Source: Rhodospirillaceae bacterium
GTDB lineage: Bacteria; Pseudomonadota; Alphaproteobacteria; Rhodospirillales; UBA2165
Length of the DNA: 64,000 nucleotides
Assembly (NCBI GenBank): GCA_018674495.1
Contig: JABHAA010000019.1
Location: 26,761 to 90,760, forward strand
Direction: 5' to 3'
Part shown: positions 1 to 8,561 of the stretch, one piece after another
Numbering within the stretch: position 1 is the first letter of the stretch
Layout: each line of letters begins with the position of its first letter
Notes under the pieces: generated by a model
The model's database searches: none
What the model saw: the letters and a program-made list of their open reading frames with translations, nothing else
What the model was told of the DNA's origin: nothing
Program-made: the position numbers and the translations under genes

Positions 1-684
1 GCGCTTTTGAAGCGCATCACGCCGCTGGCGGAAAGCATCGGCTCGGACATCATCCTGCCTTGTGACGTTACCGACGAGGCCAGCGTCGATAAAGTGTTCG
101 AGACCCTCGAAGATAAATGGGGCAAACTGGACTTCGTGGTGCACGCCATCGCCTATTCGGACAAGGACGAGTTGAAGGGCAAATATGTGTCCACCTCGGC
201 GGAAAATTTCGCCCAGACCATGATGGTTTCCTGCTATTCGTTCACCGCCATCTGCCGGCGCGCCGAAGCGCTGATGCCTGATGGCGGCAGCCTGATAACG
301 CTGACCTATGCGGGCTCCGAGCGGGTGATGCCCCACTACAACGTCATGGGCGTCGCCAAAGCGGCGCTGGAGGCATCGGTCCGCTATCTCGCCGAAGATT
401 TGGGGGCCCAAGGCATCCGCGTAAATGCGCTGTCCGCCGGGCCAATGAAAACTCTGGCGGCATCGGGCATTGGCGATTTCCGATATATCCTGAAATGGAA
501 TGAATATAATTCCCCCTTGCGCCGCAACGTAACCACCGACGATGTGGGCGGCGCCGGGATGTATCTTTTAAGCGATCTATCCTCAGGCGTTACCGGCGAG
601 ACCCACCATGTTGATTGCGGCTACAACATCGTCGGTATGAAAGCCATCGACGCCCCCGATATGACGGTTGCCAAGGACGACTGA
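1..684 (+). CDS. fabI: Enoyl-ACP reductase FabI, 5' truncated by window edge
   Basis: NAD(P)H-dependent enoyl-[acyl-carrier-protein] reductase, which catalyses the last reduction of each type II fatty acid elongation cycle in the cytosol. The reading frame is open from base 1, so the N-terminal nucleotide-binding Gly motif lies outside the window. What remains is the SDR-fold body: the Asp-Val segment DVTDEASV, the [11 protein letters not shown] loop, and the catalytic region with [12 protein letters not shown] (Tyr-x6-Lys). The usual [13 protein letters not shown] substrate loop and the C-terminal [15 protein letters not shown] follow. The nearly invariant FabI signatures make the identity secure. 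aroC begins two bases after the stop, so the two genes are probably cotranscribed. Confidence 0.95.
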   Translation, partial: ALLKRITPLAESIGSDIILPCDVTDEASVDKVFETLEDKWGKLDFVVHAIAYSDKDELKGKYVSTSAENFAQTMMVSCYSFTAICRRAEALMPDGGSLITLTYAGSERVMPHYNVMGVAKAALEASVRYLAEDLGAQGIRVNALSAGPMKTLAASGIGDFRYILKWNEYNSPLRRNVTTDDVGGAGMYLLSDLSSGVTGETHHVDCGYNIVGMKAIDAPDMTVAKDD

Positions 685-686
685 TC

Positions 687-1757
687 ATGTCGGGCAACAG
701 CTTCGGTCACCTTTTCCGGTTCACGACATTCGGCGAAAGTCACGGCCCGGCCATTGGCTGCGTCGTCGATGGAGTGCCGCCGGGCCTTGATATCGCCGAG
801 GCCGATATCCAGACATGGCTCGACAAACGCCGCCCGGGGCGATCCAGGCACACCACGCAGCGAAAAGAAGCCGACGCGGTACAAATCCTGTCCGGCGTGT
901 TCGAAGGCAAAAGCACTGGCACACCGATTGCGCTATTGATCGAAAACACCGACGCCCGCTCCAAGGATTATGACGATATCAAGGATCTGTTCCGGCCCGG
1001 CCACGCCGACTACACGTACCAACAAAAATATGGGATTCGCGACCACCGGGGCAGCGGCCGCGCCAGCGCCCGCGAAACCGCCTGCCGGGTGGCTGCCGGC
1101 GCCATCGCGCGCAAGGTGCTGGGGCCCGGTATTGAAATACGCGGCGCCCTCATCCAGATCGGCCCGCACGCTATTGAACGAGGCAACTGGGACTGGTCGG
1201 CGGTAATCGAAAACGATTTCTGGTGCCCGGACGCCCAATGCGCCGAAACGTGGGACAGCTATCTGGATGAGGTTCGCAAAGCTGGCTCTTCCATCGGCGC
1301 GGTGATCGAAATAGCTGCCAGTGGCGTGCCAGCCGGTTTCGGCGCACCGGTATATGACAAGCTGGACGCCGACCTGGCCAAGGCTGTGATGAGCATCAAT
1401 GCGGTCAAGGGCGTGGAAATAGGCGCCGGCTTTGGCGCGGCGGAGCTGTCGGGCGAAGACAACGCCGACGAAATGCGAAATAATGGAAACGCGCCGGCCT
1501 TTCAATCCAACAACGCAGGCGGCATCCTCGGCGGTATCTCCACCGGCCAGGACGTGGTGCTTCGCTTTGCAGTTAAGCCAACCAGTTCGATCCTCAAGCC
1601 CCGGCGCACGGTTACCATTGGCGGCGAGGATACCGACGTTTCAGTGAAAGGCCGCCACGATCCCTGTGTCGGCATCCGCGCCGTGCCGGTGGGCGAGGCA
1701 ATGGTTGCCTGCGTGCTTGCCGATCACATGCTGCGCCACCGGGGCCAGTGCGGCTGA
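687..1757 (+). CDS. aroC: Chorismate synthase
   Basis: Converts 5-enolpyruvylshikimate-3-phosphate to chorismate using reduced FMN, the last step of the shikimate pathway. The start chosen is the ATG at 687, giving [20 protein letters not shown], the canonical N-terminus; an upstream in-frame start at 615 would run back into fabI and is unlikely. The product is 356 aa, normal for the family. Signatures seen are [18 protein letters not shown] near the N-terminus, [29 protein letters not shown] in the middle, and the Arg-rich C-terminal half with [10 protein letters not shown]. The fabI-aroC pairing fits a housekeeping locus. Confidence 0.96.
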   Translation: MSGNSFGHLFRFTTFGESHGPAIGCVVDGVPPGLDIAEADIQTWLDKRRPGRSRHTTQRKEADAVQILSGVFEGKSTGTPIALLIENTDARSKDYDDIKDLFRPGHADYTYQQKYGIRDHRGSGRASARETACRVAAGAIARKVLGPGIEIRGALIQIGPHAIERGNWDWSAVIENDFWCPDAQCAETWDSYLDEVRKAGSSIGAVIEIAASGVPAGFGAPVYDKLDADLAKAVMSINAVKGVEIGAGFGAAELSGEDNADEMRNNGNAPAFQSNNAGGILGGISTGQDVVLRFAVKPTSSILKPRRTVTIGGEDTDVSVKGRHDPCVGIRAVPVGEAMVACVLADHMLRHRGQCG

Positions 1758-1762
1758 TAGCG

Positions 1763-2527
1763 TTATTTTTGTGCGACGATCAGGAACTCTTTGTTACCGC
1801 CGGCGCCGGTGATCGGGCTTAACGTGGTCCCGAGGACGCGCCAGCCCATGACATCGGCCAGCCAGTCCGATATTTCAGCAACAACGCGCTCGTGCAAATC
1901 GGGATTGGTGACGATGCCGCCCTTGCCGACCTCGGCGCGGCCAACTTCGAATTGCGGCTTGATCAGCGCCGCCAGGTAAGCGCCCGGCGCCGCCAGATCA
2001 AGGGCGGCGGGCAGCACCGTTCGCAATCCGATGAAGCTGGCATCGCAACAGACAAAGCCAGGCGCCTCGCCAAGACTTTCGGCGGTGAGGTACCGTGCAT
2101 TGATTTTTTCCATGACCACGACGCGCTCGTCCTGGCGAAGCTTCCAGGCCAATTGTCCTTGGCCAACATCTATGGCGTAAACCCGCTCGGCACCGCGCGC
2201 CAGCAGGACATCCGTAAAGCCGCCCGTCGATGCGCCCACATCAAGGCATATCAGCCCGGCTACGGAAATCTCGAAATGTGCGAGGGCGTGATCCAATTTG
2301 AGCCCGCCGCGCGAAACCCAAGGGTGATCTTGACCGCGCACTTCAAGAGGCAAATCGGCGGCCACTTGGCTCCCCGCCTTGTCGAGGCGGCGGGTCTCGG
2401 AGAACACCAAGCCGGCCATGATAATCGCCTGGGCGCGGTTGCGGCTTTCCACCAGCCCGCGTTCCACAAGCAGCTGGTCGAGGCGGCGCTTGCCGCTCTT
2501 TTTATCACTGGGAGTTGCCGGCGGCAC
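1763..2527 (-). CDS. tlyA: TlyA-family rRNA 2'-O-methyltransferase (hemolysin A family)
   Basis: A 254-aa two-domain protein. Residues about 15-60 form an S4 RNA-binding domain (RLDQLLVERGLVESRNRAQAI). Residues about 75-245 are an FtsJ/RrmJ-like SAM methyltransferase with the motif I CLDVGASTGGFTDVLL. TlyA family members methylate the ribose of rRNA cytidines; older annotations call them hemolysins. The start is a GTG at 2527, 15 bases downstream of the dxs stop on the same strand. The gene is therefore the last of the HDAC-xseB-ispA-dxs-tlyA series. A haemolytic role is not supported here; RNA methylation is the safer call. Confidence 0.9.
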   Translation of the reverse strand: MPPATPSDKKSGKRRLDQLLVERGLVESRNRAQAIIMAGLVFSETRRLDKAGSQVAADLPLEVRGQDHPWVSRGGLKLDHALAHFEISVAGLICLDVGASTGGFTDVLLARGAERVYAIDVGQGQLAWKLRQDERVVVMEKINARYLTAESLGEAPGFVCCDASFIGLRTVLPAALDLAAPGAYLAALIKPQFEVGRAEVGKGGIVTNPDLHERVVAEISDWLADVMGWRVLGTTLSPITGAGGNKEFLIVAQK

Positions 2528-2542
2528 GGTGGCCGGCGCCTG

Positions 2543-4489
2543 TCAGGCGCGCTTCGGGCTGGGCGCGGTCGCGGCGGCTTCCTCTTCGCCGAGGGCAAGC
2601 AGCGCCGTGGCAACGATGTCCTGGCGTTTCAGCCCGGCCATCTCGTACTGAATGTCGGGCTTTTCCTGATCGATGAATTCATCGGGCAGCACCATAGTGC
2701 GGAATTTTAGCCCGGCGTCGAATAGGCCTTCATTGGCAAGAAGCTGCATGACGCTGGCACCGAACCCGCCCGAGGAGCCTTCTTCGATGGTGATCACGAC
2801 CTCATGGTCGCGGGCCAAGCGGCGGATCAGATCCACGTCCAGCGGCTTGGCGAAACGGGCATCGGCGACGGTTGTCGACCAGCCCTTGGAGGCCAACTCG
2901 TCTGCCGCTGCGGTGGCTTCGGCCAGGCGGGTGCCGAGGCTGAGGATGGCAATCGTCGTTCCCTCGCGCACCAGACGGCCTTTGCCGATTTCAAGCGGCA
3001 CGCCTTTCTCCGGAACTTCGATGCCGACGCCTTCGCCGCGCGGATAGCGGACGGCGCTCGGCCGGTCATTGATCGAAGCGGCGGTGGCGATCATGTGCAT
3101 CAATTCGGCCTCGTCAGCCGCCGCCATTACAACAAACCCCGGCAGACAGGAGAGGTAGGCGAGATCGAAGGCGCCGGCATGGGTAGGGCCATCGGCGCCG
3201 ACCAGACCGGCGCGGTCGATGGCAAAACGAACCGGCAGTCTCTGAATGGCTACGTCATGCACCACCTGATCAAAGGCGCGTTGCAGGAAGGTGGAATAGA
3301 TTGTCGCGAACGGCTTGTAGCCTTCGCTGGCCAATCCGGCGGCGAAGGTTACCGCATGCTGTTCGGCGATGCCCACGTCGAAACAACGGTCCGGAAAGGC
3401 GGCGCCGAACTTGTCGAGGCCGGTGCCCGCCGGCATGGCGCCGGTGATGGCGACGATTTTGTCATCGACTTCGGCCTCGGCGATCAAGGCTTTGGCGAAG
3501 ACGCTGGTATAGGAAGGGATATTGGAATCCGATTTGGCCTGCTCGCCGGTCACCACATCGAACTTGGAGACGCCGTGATATTTGTCGGCGGCGGCTTCGG
3601 CAGGCTCATAGCCGTGGCCTTTTTCGGTGACTACGTGCAACAGAACCGGCTGGCTTTCATCCGAATCGCGCAGATTTTTGAGCACCGGCAGCAGATGATC
3701 CAGATTGTGACCGTCGACCGGGCCGATATAGAAAAAGCCCAATTCCTCGAACAAGGTGCCGCCAGTCAGAATGCCGCGCGCATATTCTTCGGCCCGGCGC
3801 GCCGTTTCTTCCACCCGGCGCGGGAGTTTGCCAGCGACTTCCTTGGCGAAATGGCGGATCGAGCGATAGGGCTTCGACGAGATCAGGCGCGACAGGTACG
3901 CGCTCATGGCGCCGACCGGCGGCGCGATGGACATATCGTTGTCGTTCAAAATAACGATCAGGCGCGAATCCATGGAGCCGGCATTGTTCATCGCCTCGTA
4001 GGCCATGCCGGCGCTCATGGCGCCATCGCCGATGACGGCAATGACATTGTTGGTACCGCCCGATAAATCGCGCGCCACCGACATGCCGAGCCCGGCCGAG
4101 ATCGAGGTCGACGAATGCGCGGCGCCGAACGGATCATACTCGCTCTCGCTGCGCTTGGTGAACCCGGACAGGCCACCGCCTTGGCGGAGCGTGCGAATAC
4201 GGCTCCGCCGCCCGGTAAGAATTTTATGGGGATAGGATTGATGGCTGACATCCCATATCAGCCGATCGTCCGGGGTGTTGAAGACATGGTGCAGAGCCAC
4301 CGTCAATTCGATGACGCCAAGACTGGCTCCCAGATGCCCGCCCGTAATCGAAACCGCGTCAATGGTCTCATCGCGAACTTCGCAGGCAAGCTGTTTCAAT
4401 TCATCGGCGGAGAATTCCCTAATATCCGCCGGAACATTAACACCATCCAAAAGTCTTTTGGGCGGCTGTCCGTTTTTCTTTTTAGACAC
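2543..4489 (-). CDS. dxs: 1-deoxy-D-xylulose-5-phosphate synthase
   Basis: Thiamine-diphosphate enzyme condensing pyruvate and glyceraldehyde-3-phosphate to DXP, the entry step of the MEP isoprenoid pathway and a precursor for thiamine and pyridoxal. Visible signatures are [15 protein letters not shown] (substrate His), [18 protein letters not shown] (ThDP/Mg-binding GDGA), [15 protein letters not shown] (catalytic Glu) and RYPRGEG. Length of about 648 aa is typical. The open frame begins at a TTG (4492), but the GTG three bases later sits at a better distance from the AAGGG upstream, so 4489 was chosen. ispA lies immediately upstream in the same operon. Confidence 0.96.
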   Translation of the reverse strand: MSKKKNGQPPKRLLDGVNVPADIREFSADELKQLACEVRDETIDAVSITGGHLGASLGVIELTVALHHVFNTPDDRLIWDVSHQSYPHKILTGRRSRIRTLRQGGGLSGFTKRSESEYDPFGAAHSSTSISAGLGMSVARDLSGGTNNVIAVIGDGAMSAGMAYEAMNNAGSMDSRLIVILNDNDMSIAPPVGAMSAYLSRLISSKPYRSIRHFAKEVAGKLPRRVEETARRAEEYARGILTGGTLFEELGFFYIGPVDGHNLDHLLPVLKNLRDSDESQPVLLHVVTEKGHGYEPAEAAADKYHGVSKFDVVTGEQAKSDSNIPSYTSVFAKALIAEAEVDDKIVAITGAMPAGTGLDKFGAAFPDRCFDVGIAEQHAVTFAAGLASEGYKPFATIYSTFLQRAFDQVVHDVAIQRLPVRFAIDRAGLVGADGPTHAGAFDLAYLSCLPGFVVMAAADEAELMHMIATAASINDRPSAVRYPRGEGVGIEVPEKGVPLEIGKGRLVREGTTIAILSLGTRLAEATAAADELASKGWSTTVADARFAKPLDVDLIRRLARDHEVVITIEEGSSGGFGASVMQLLANEGLFDAGLKFRTMVLPDEFIDQEKPDIQYEMAGLKRQDIVATALLALGEEEAAATAPSPKRA

Positions 4490-4531
4490 CAAAAATCCCT
4501 TACGATCGAAATAATTACTGATTACAAGGTA

Positions 4532-5419
4532 TTACTTTCGCCGTTTTATCACAAATTCGGCCAAGTCACTCAGTAATTTGCCCTTTTCTGCGAAAACCTC
4601 AAGATGTTTTATGGCTTGGGCGGTAAGAATATTGGCCTGCTCGCGGGCCCGTTCGGCGCCGAGAAGCGACACAAATGTGGCTTTGCCGGCTTGATCGTCC
4701 TTGCCGGTTCGCTTGCCCATCTCTTCGGCGTCGCCCTCCAGGTCCAGCAAATCATCGACGATTTGGAACGCCAGGCCCAGATCGTGGGCGTAGGCGGCCA
4801 GCATATGGCGCTGGTGTTCGCCGGCTTTGCCAAGGATCGCCCCCGCCTGGCAGGAAAAGCTGATAAGCGCCCCGGTCTTCATCCGTTGCAGCCGGGTAAT
4901 CTCGGGAACATCCAATGCGTGCTCGGCGGCCAGCAGATCCAGCATCTGGCCGCCAACCATGCCCTGGGCGCCGATCGCCCGCGCCAATTCCAAGGCAAGC
5001 TCGGCGCGAATTTCGCCGAGGCCATGGGTTTCGGCGCCGGCGATCACCTCGAACGCCAATGTCAACAAGCCATCGCCAGCCAATATGGCCGTCGCTTCAT
5101 CATATTTCATGTGGCAGGTTGGCCGCCCGCGGCGCAAATCGTCGTCGTCCATGGACGGCAAATCATCGTGCACCAGAGAATAGGTGTGCACCATTTCGAT
5201 AGCCGCCGCGACCCGCTCGGACGACGTCCTGGATACGTTGAACAGATCGGCGGTGGCGATCACCAAAAATGGGCGCAGACGCTTGCCGCCGGCCAAGCTC
5301 GAATAGCGCATGGCGTCAAGAACCTGCGCTTCCGGCCCTTCGCCACCCGGTATCAGTCTGCTCAACGCGGCGTCGGTGAGGCGCGCGATGTCGGCCAGTT
5401 CGTCTTCGAAGAAAGGCAC
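4532..5419 (-). CDS. ispA: Farnesyl/geranyl diphosphate synthase
   Basis: Short-chain trans-prenyl diphosphate synthase of 295 aa that condenses IPP with allylic diphosphates to make GPP and FPP. Both Asp-rich metal-binding motifs are present: the first in DDLPSMDDDDLRRGRPTCH around residues 85-105, and the second, VDDLLDLEGD, around residue 220. The GGKRLRPFL substrate-binding Arg segment is at about residue 45. The first Asp motif has two residues inserted (DDxxxxD form), as in bacterial FPP synthases. It sits between xseB and dxs, a common isoprenoid arrangement in alphaproteobacteria. Confidence 0.95.
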   Translation of the reverse strand: MPFFEDELADIARLTDAALSRLIPGGEGPEAQVLDAMRYSSLAGGKRLRPFLVIATADLFNVSRTSSERVAAAIEMVHTYSLVHDDLPSMDDDDLRRGRPTCHMKYDEATAILAGDGLLTLAFEVIAGAETHGLGEIRAELALELARAIGAQGMVGGQMLDLLAAEHALDVPEITRLQRMKTGALISFSCQAGAILGKAGEHQRHMLAAYAHDLGLAFQIVDDLLDLEGDAEEMGKRTGKDDQAGKATFVSLLGAERAREQANILTAQAIKHLEVFAEKGKLLSDLAEFVIKRRK

Positions 5420-5430
5420 GCCTGAGGTCC

Positions 5431-5682
5431 CTATTCGCTTTCCATTTTTTCTGCCACCGGCTCGCCGCCGGCGCCGATATTGATTTTATCGACACGCTCA
5501 CGCGCCGCGCGCAGCTTGGTATCGCAATGCTTTTTCAAATACGTTCCGCGCTCATACGCCTTGATCGCATCGTCAAGGAGGCCCGAGCCTTGTTCCAGCG
5601 CCTCGACGATGGCTTCGAGCTCTTCGAGCGCTTCTTCAAAGCTTAGTTTCTCGATATCCTTTGGAATCGCTTCCTCGGACAT
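5431..5682 (-). CDS. xseB: Exodeoxyribonuclease VII small subunit
   Basis: An 83-aa acidic helical protein with the typical XseB pattern LSFEEALEELEAIVEALEQG followed by LDDAIKAYERGTYLKKHC. It is the regulatory subunit of exonuclease VII, which degrades single-stranded DNA in both directions; the large subunit XseA is not in this window. It lies 11 bases upstream of ispA on the same strand, a widely conserved bacterial linkage. Confidence 0.93.
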   Translation of the reverse strand: MSEEAIPKDIEKLSFEEALEELEAIVEALEQGSGLLDDAIKAYERGTYLKKHCDTKLRAARERVDKINIGAGGEPVAEKMESE

Positions 5683-5768
5683 GCTGGCACCCCCAAATCC
5701 AATAATTGGACCGCACCTGCGGCCTCTTAAAGTCTACGCCGCCGCACCATCAATGGGCAAGACGATCA

Positions 5769-6701
5769 TCACGGGCAGGCTTCCATCAAGGCGGTGACAT
5801 GGGCGGCCGCCGATGCGGCCAGGGCTTGCAAATCATAACCGCCTTCCAAGGTTGAAACCAAACGGCCGCCGCAAACGCTGGCGGCCAACTTTGCCAACTC
5901 CCGGCTGAGCCACGCGAAATCTTCGGTGGTGACATTGAGTTGTGCGAGCGGATCGCGCTCGTGGGCATCGAAACCGGCGGAAATCAGCAAAAAATCAGGT
6001 TCGAAATCCCGAAGCCGCGGCAAAATCGCATCGCTGTAGGCGGCCCGGAATTCGCCTGAGCCGGCGCGTGGGCTGAGCGGCACATTGACGATGTTGCCGA
6101 CGCCTGTCTCGGTGGCGGCGCCGGAGCCGGGATAGGCCGGCCATTGATGGCTCGAGGCATAAAATAGCGATGCATCATTTTCGAAACTATGCTGCGTTCC
6201 GTTGCCGTGATGGACATCGAAATCGACCACGGCGACGCGCTCGAACCCGTGCACGGCTTGCGCATGGCGGGCGCCGACGGCGATATTGTTGAACATACAG
6301 AAGCCCATGGCCTGGCTTGCCTCGGCGTGATGGCCGGGCGGGCGCATGGCGCAAAAGGCGTTGCCGGCCTTGCCCGCCGCAACCCAGTCGATGGCGGCGC
6401 AGACACCGCCGGCGGCGCGCAATGCAGCCTCGCCCGATGCCGGCGACAGCGCCGTGTCAGGATCGAGCGACCGGTAGCCCTCGTCCGGGACCGCCGCCAA
6501 AACGGACGCGACGTAGGCGCCGCCATGTATCCGTTCCAATTGTTCGGTTGTCGCCTCCGGCGCTTCGGCCCGGAGCAATTTATCGAATGGGGCATCAGCC
6601 AGAGCCTCGTTCACGGCGATCAGCCGCGCCGGCTGTTCCGGATGGCCGGGACCAGGATCGTGCTTGATGCAAATCGGGTGCGTGAAATAGGCGGTCGTCA
6701 T
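5769..6701 (-). CDS. Histone deacetylase-superfamily deacetylase
   Basis: A 310-aa zinc-dependent deacetylase of the HDAC/AcuC/acetylpolyamine amidohydrolase superfamily. The hallmarks are RPPGHHAEA (tandem active-site His), VVDFDVHHGNGTQ (zinc-ligand Asp and His), and ISAGFDAHERDPL (second zinc Asp), with a GGYD-containing C-terminus. Bacterial members deacetylate acetylpolyamines, acetyl-lysine enzymes or small amides; the substrate cannot be inferred. It lies 86 bases upstream of xseB on the same strand and could be the first gene of the isoprenoid operon. Confidence 0.9.
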   Translation of the reverse strand: MTTAYFTHPICIKHDPGPGHPEQPARLIAVNEALADAPFDKLLRAEAPEATTEQLERIHGGAYVASVLAAVPDEGYRSLDPDTALSPASGEAALRAAGGVCAAIDWVAAGKAGNAFCAMRPPGHHAEASQAMGFCMFNNIAVGARHAQAVHGFERVAVVDFDVHHGNGTQHSFENDASLFYASSHQWPAYPGSGAATETGVGNIVNVPLSPRAGSGEFRAAYSDAILPRLRDFEPDFLLISAGFDAHERDPLAQLNVTTEDFAWLSRELAKLAASVCGGRLVSTLEGGYDLQALAASAAAHVTALMEACP

Positions 6702-6926
6702 GACCCTATTTCCATATCCTTGGTAGGATAATCGAGCAAGGGCATTCTCAATTCCAGCGCCGGAATCAACTACTTGTTATTGGGTAGCGGGCGGAAATCG
6801 TTGATTTAAAGACCTTCTAACTCTAATTTCCATCAGTCCAAACACAGGCTGCCGCCGTTGACCTAATAATGTACGGCGGCGATGAGCTCTAGAACTCAAG
6901 ACAAATTCTCCAAAGGGAATGCAAGA

Positions 6927-8549
6927 ATGCGTGTAAACATGGATGTTTCTAGGCGAATTCGAAGCGCCGCCATTGTTGGTTTTGTTGCGCTCGGCGCCTT
7001 GGTCCTCGCCGATACGGCAATGGCCCAGCAAGGCGGTGGCCCCGGTTCCCTGTCACCGGAGAAACGCCAACAGTTTTTTCAGAGCCTGACCGATGACGAG
7101 CGTTCCCGCTTTTTCGCCATGAGCCCCGAAGACAAGCAAAAATTCATCCAACGCAAATTGAGTGGCAAAGGCGCCGGCCAGGCCCAACGCGGGGCGCAAG
7201 GCGGGACCTCAGGCGGGCACCCTGGCGGTGCAAAAAGCGGTGCTCCCGGCGGCGGGCGGCCCGGCGGTGGAAGACGAAGGCGGCCGCCGACGCTGGTCGA
7301 ATTGGGCGAGGTTACTTCGGAGCCGATGATCAAAATCTTTCCCATCACCGGGCGCATGGTCGCCAGCCAGCGCGGCGAGATTGCGGCCCGCATCAAGGGC
7401 AACATCATCCGCGTCCGCGTAAAAATTGGCGACCGGGTCAAAAAAGGCCAGGTGATTGCCGATATGGAGGTCAGCCGCCTGAAATTGGAAGCCGAGTTAA
7501 AGGCCGCCGATGTTTTGCAGGCACGCGCCAAGTGGAAGTCGGCGCAAGCGCAGGTGGATCTGCTGAACCAGGAGCTGAAGCGTTTGGAGCGCCTTCGCCG
7601 CTCGGCCGCCTTCAGCCAGGCCCGCTTTGAAGACAAGCGCCAGGAAGTAGTCAAAGCGCGCTCGACCGTGGACGAAACCGCCGCCGCGCTGAAACGGGCC
7701 CGGGCGTCGCGGGATCTGGCGCGCATCGATCTGAAAGATGCCGCCATCCGGGCGCCTTATGCAGGCGTTATTCTCAACCGGCATGTGTCGCCGGGCGCCT
7801 ACGTCAATGCCGGCTCGCGCATCGTTTCCATGCTCGACGACGAGAATTTGGAAATAGAGGCCGATGTGCCCTCGGATCGGCTGACAGCGCTGAAACCGGG
7901 AAGCAAGGTTGTCTTGCGCATCGATGCCAAGACCAAGCGCGAAGCCACCGTGCGCGCCATCATCCCCGACGAAAACCCCCTGGCGCGCACCCGTGCCGTG
8001 CGCCTGATCCCTAATTTCAAGGGAAAAACGGCGCCTATGGTTCCCAACCAAAGCGTCGTCATCGATGTGCCGTCGAGCGCCGGCGGACGCCAGGTTGTGG
8101 CCGTCGTTAAGGACGCCATCGTCAATCAGCAAAGCGGCAATATTGTTTTTGTGTTCCAAAATGGCCGCGTGCGCCCCACCCGCGTCGAGATCGGCGAAGC
8201 CTTCGCCAACAAGTTTGAAATCATCTCCGGATTACGGCCGGGCATGAAGATTGTCGTTCGCGGCAACGAATTGCTGCGCCCCGGACAGCCGGTGCGCGTC
8301 GCCGGCGCTGGACGGCGTCCCGGCGGCGGTCCCAGTGGCCGCCCAAGTGGCCGGCCTGGCGGTGGTCCCGAAGGTGCGCGTGGCCCGGGTGGTCCCGGTG
8401 GCGGCGCCATCGCGGCAATACCGCCGGAAAAACGGCGCCAGTTTTTCCAGAGCCTGTCGCCCGAAGATCGCCAGAAGTTCTTTGCCATGGACGCGGAGGC
8501 TAAGAAAAATTTCATCGCAAGCCGGCTTGGCGCCGGCGCCAATCGCTAA
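6927..8549 (+). CDS. RND efflux periplasmic adaptor (membrane fusion protein) with duplicated terminal module
   Basis: Membrane fusion protein linking an inner-membrane RND pump to an outer-membrane channel. The ATG at 6927 follows AAAGGGA and gives a signal peptide (residues 1-33, ending TAMAQQ), so it is preferred over the open-frame start at 6882. After a Gly/Pro-rich linker (about residues 81-118) come the lipoyl half (ARIKGNIIRVRVKIGDRVKKGQ), a coiled-coil hairpin (about 185-265) and the beta-barrel domain. The oddity is a ~35-residue helical motif containing QFFQSL and FFAM. It occurs near the N-terminus (about 45-78) and again at the extreme C-terminus (about 500-535), each separated from the core by a Gly-rich linker. 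The RND permease starts 12 bases downstream. Confidence 0.9.
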   Translation: MRVNMDVSRRIRSAAIVGFVALGALVLADTAMAQQGGGPGSLSPEKRQQFFQSLTDDERSRFFAMSPEDKQKFIQRKLSGKGAGQAQRGAQGGTSGGHPGGAKSGAPGGGRPGGGRRRRPPTLVELGEVTSEPMIKIFPITGRMVASQRGEIAARIKGNIIRVRVKIGDRVKKGQVIADMEVSRLKLEAELKAADVLQARAKWKSAQAQVDLLNQELKRLERLRRSAAFSQARFEDKRQEVVKARSTVDETAAALKRARASRDLARIDLKDAAIRAPYAGVILNRHVSPGAYVNAGSRIVSMLDDENLEIEADVPSDRLTALKPGSKVVLRIDAKTKREATVRAIIPDENPLARTRAVRLIPNFKGKTAPMVPNQSVVIDVPSSAGGRQVVAVVKDAIVNQQSGNIVFVFQNGRVRPTRVEIGEAFANKFEIISGLRPGMKIVVRGNELLRPGQPVRVAGAGRRPGGGPSGRPSGRPGGGPEGARGPGGPGGGAIAAIPPEKRRQFFQSLSPEDRQKFFAMDAEAKKNFIASRLGAGANR

Positions 8550-8561
8550 CGGAGTAGGCAC

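Noticed and set aside
1892..2710. 272-codon plus-strand frame across tlyA and the dxs end
   Set aside because: Spans two real minus-strand genes and has no recognisable domain.
2804..4066. 420-codon plus-strand frame opposite dxs
   Set aside because: Shadow of the well-supported dxs gene; Gly/Arg-rich translation without motifs.
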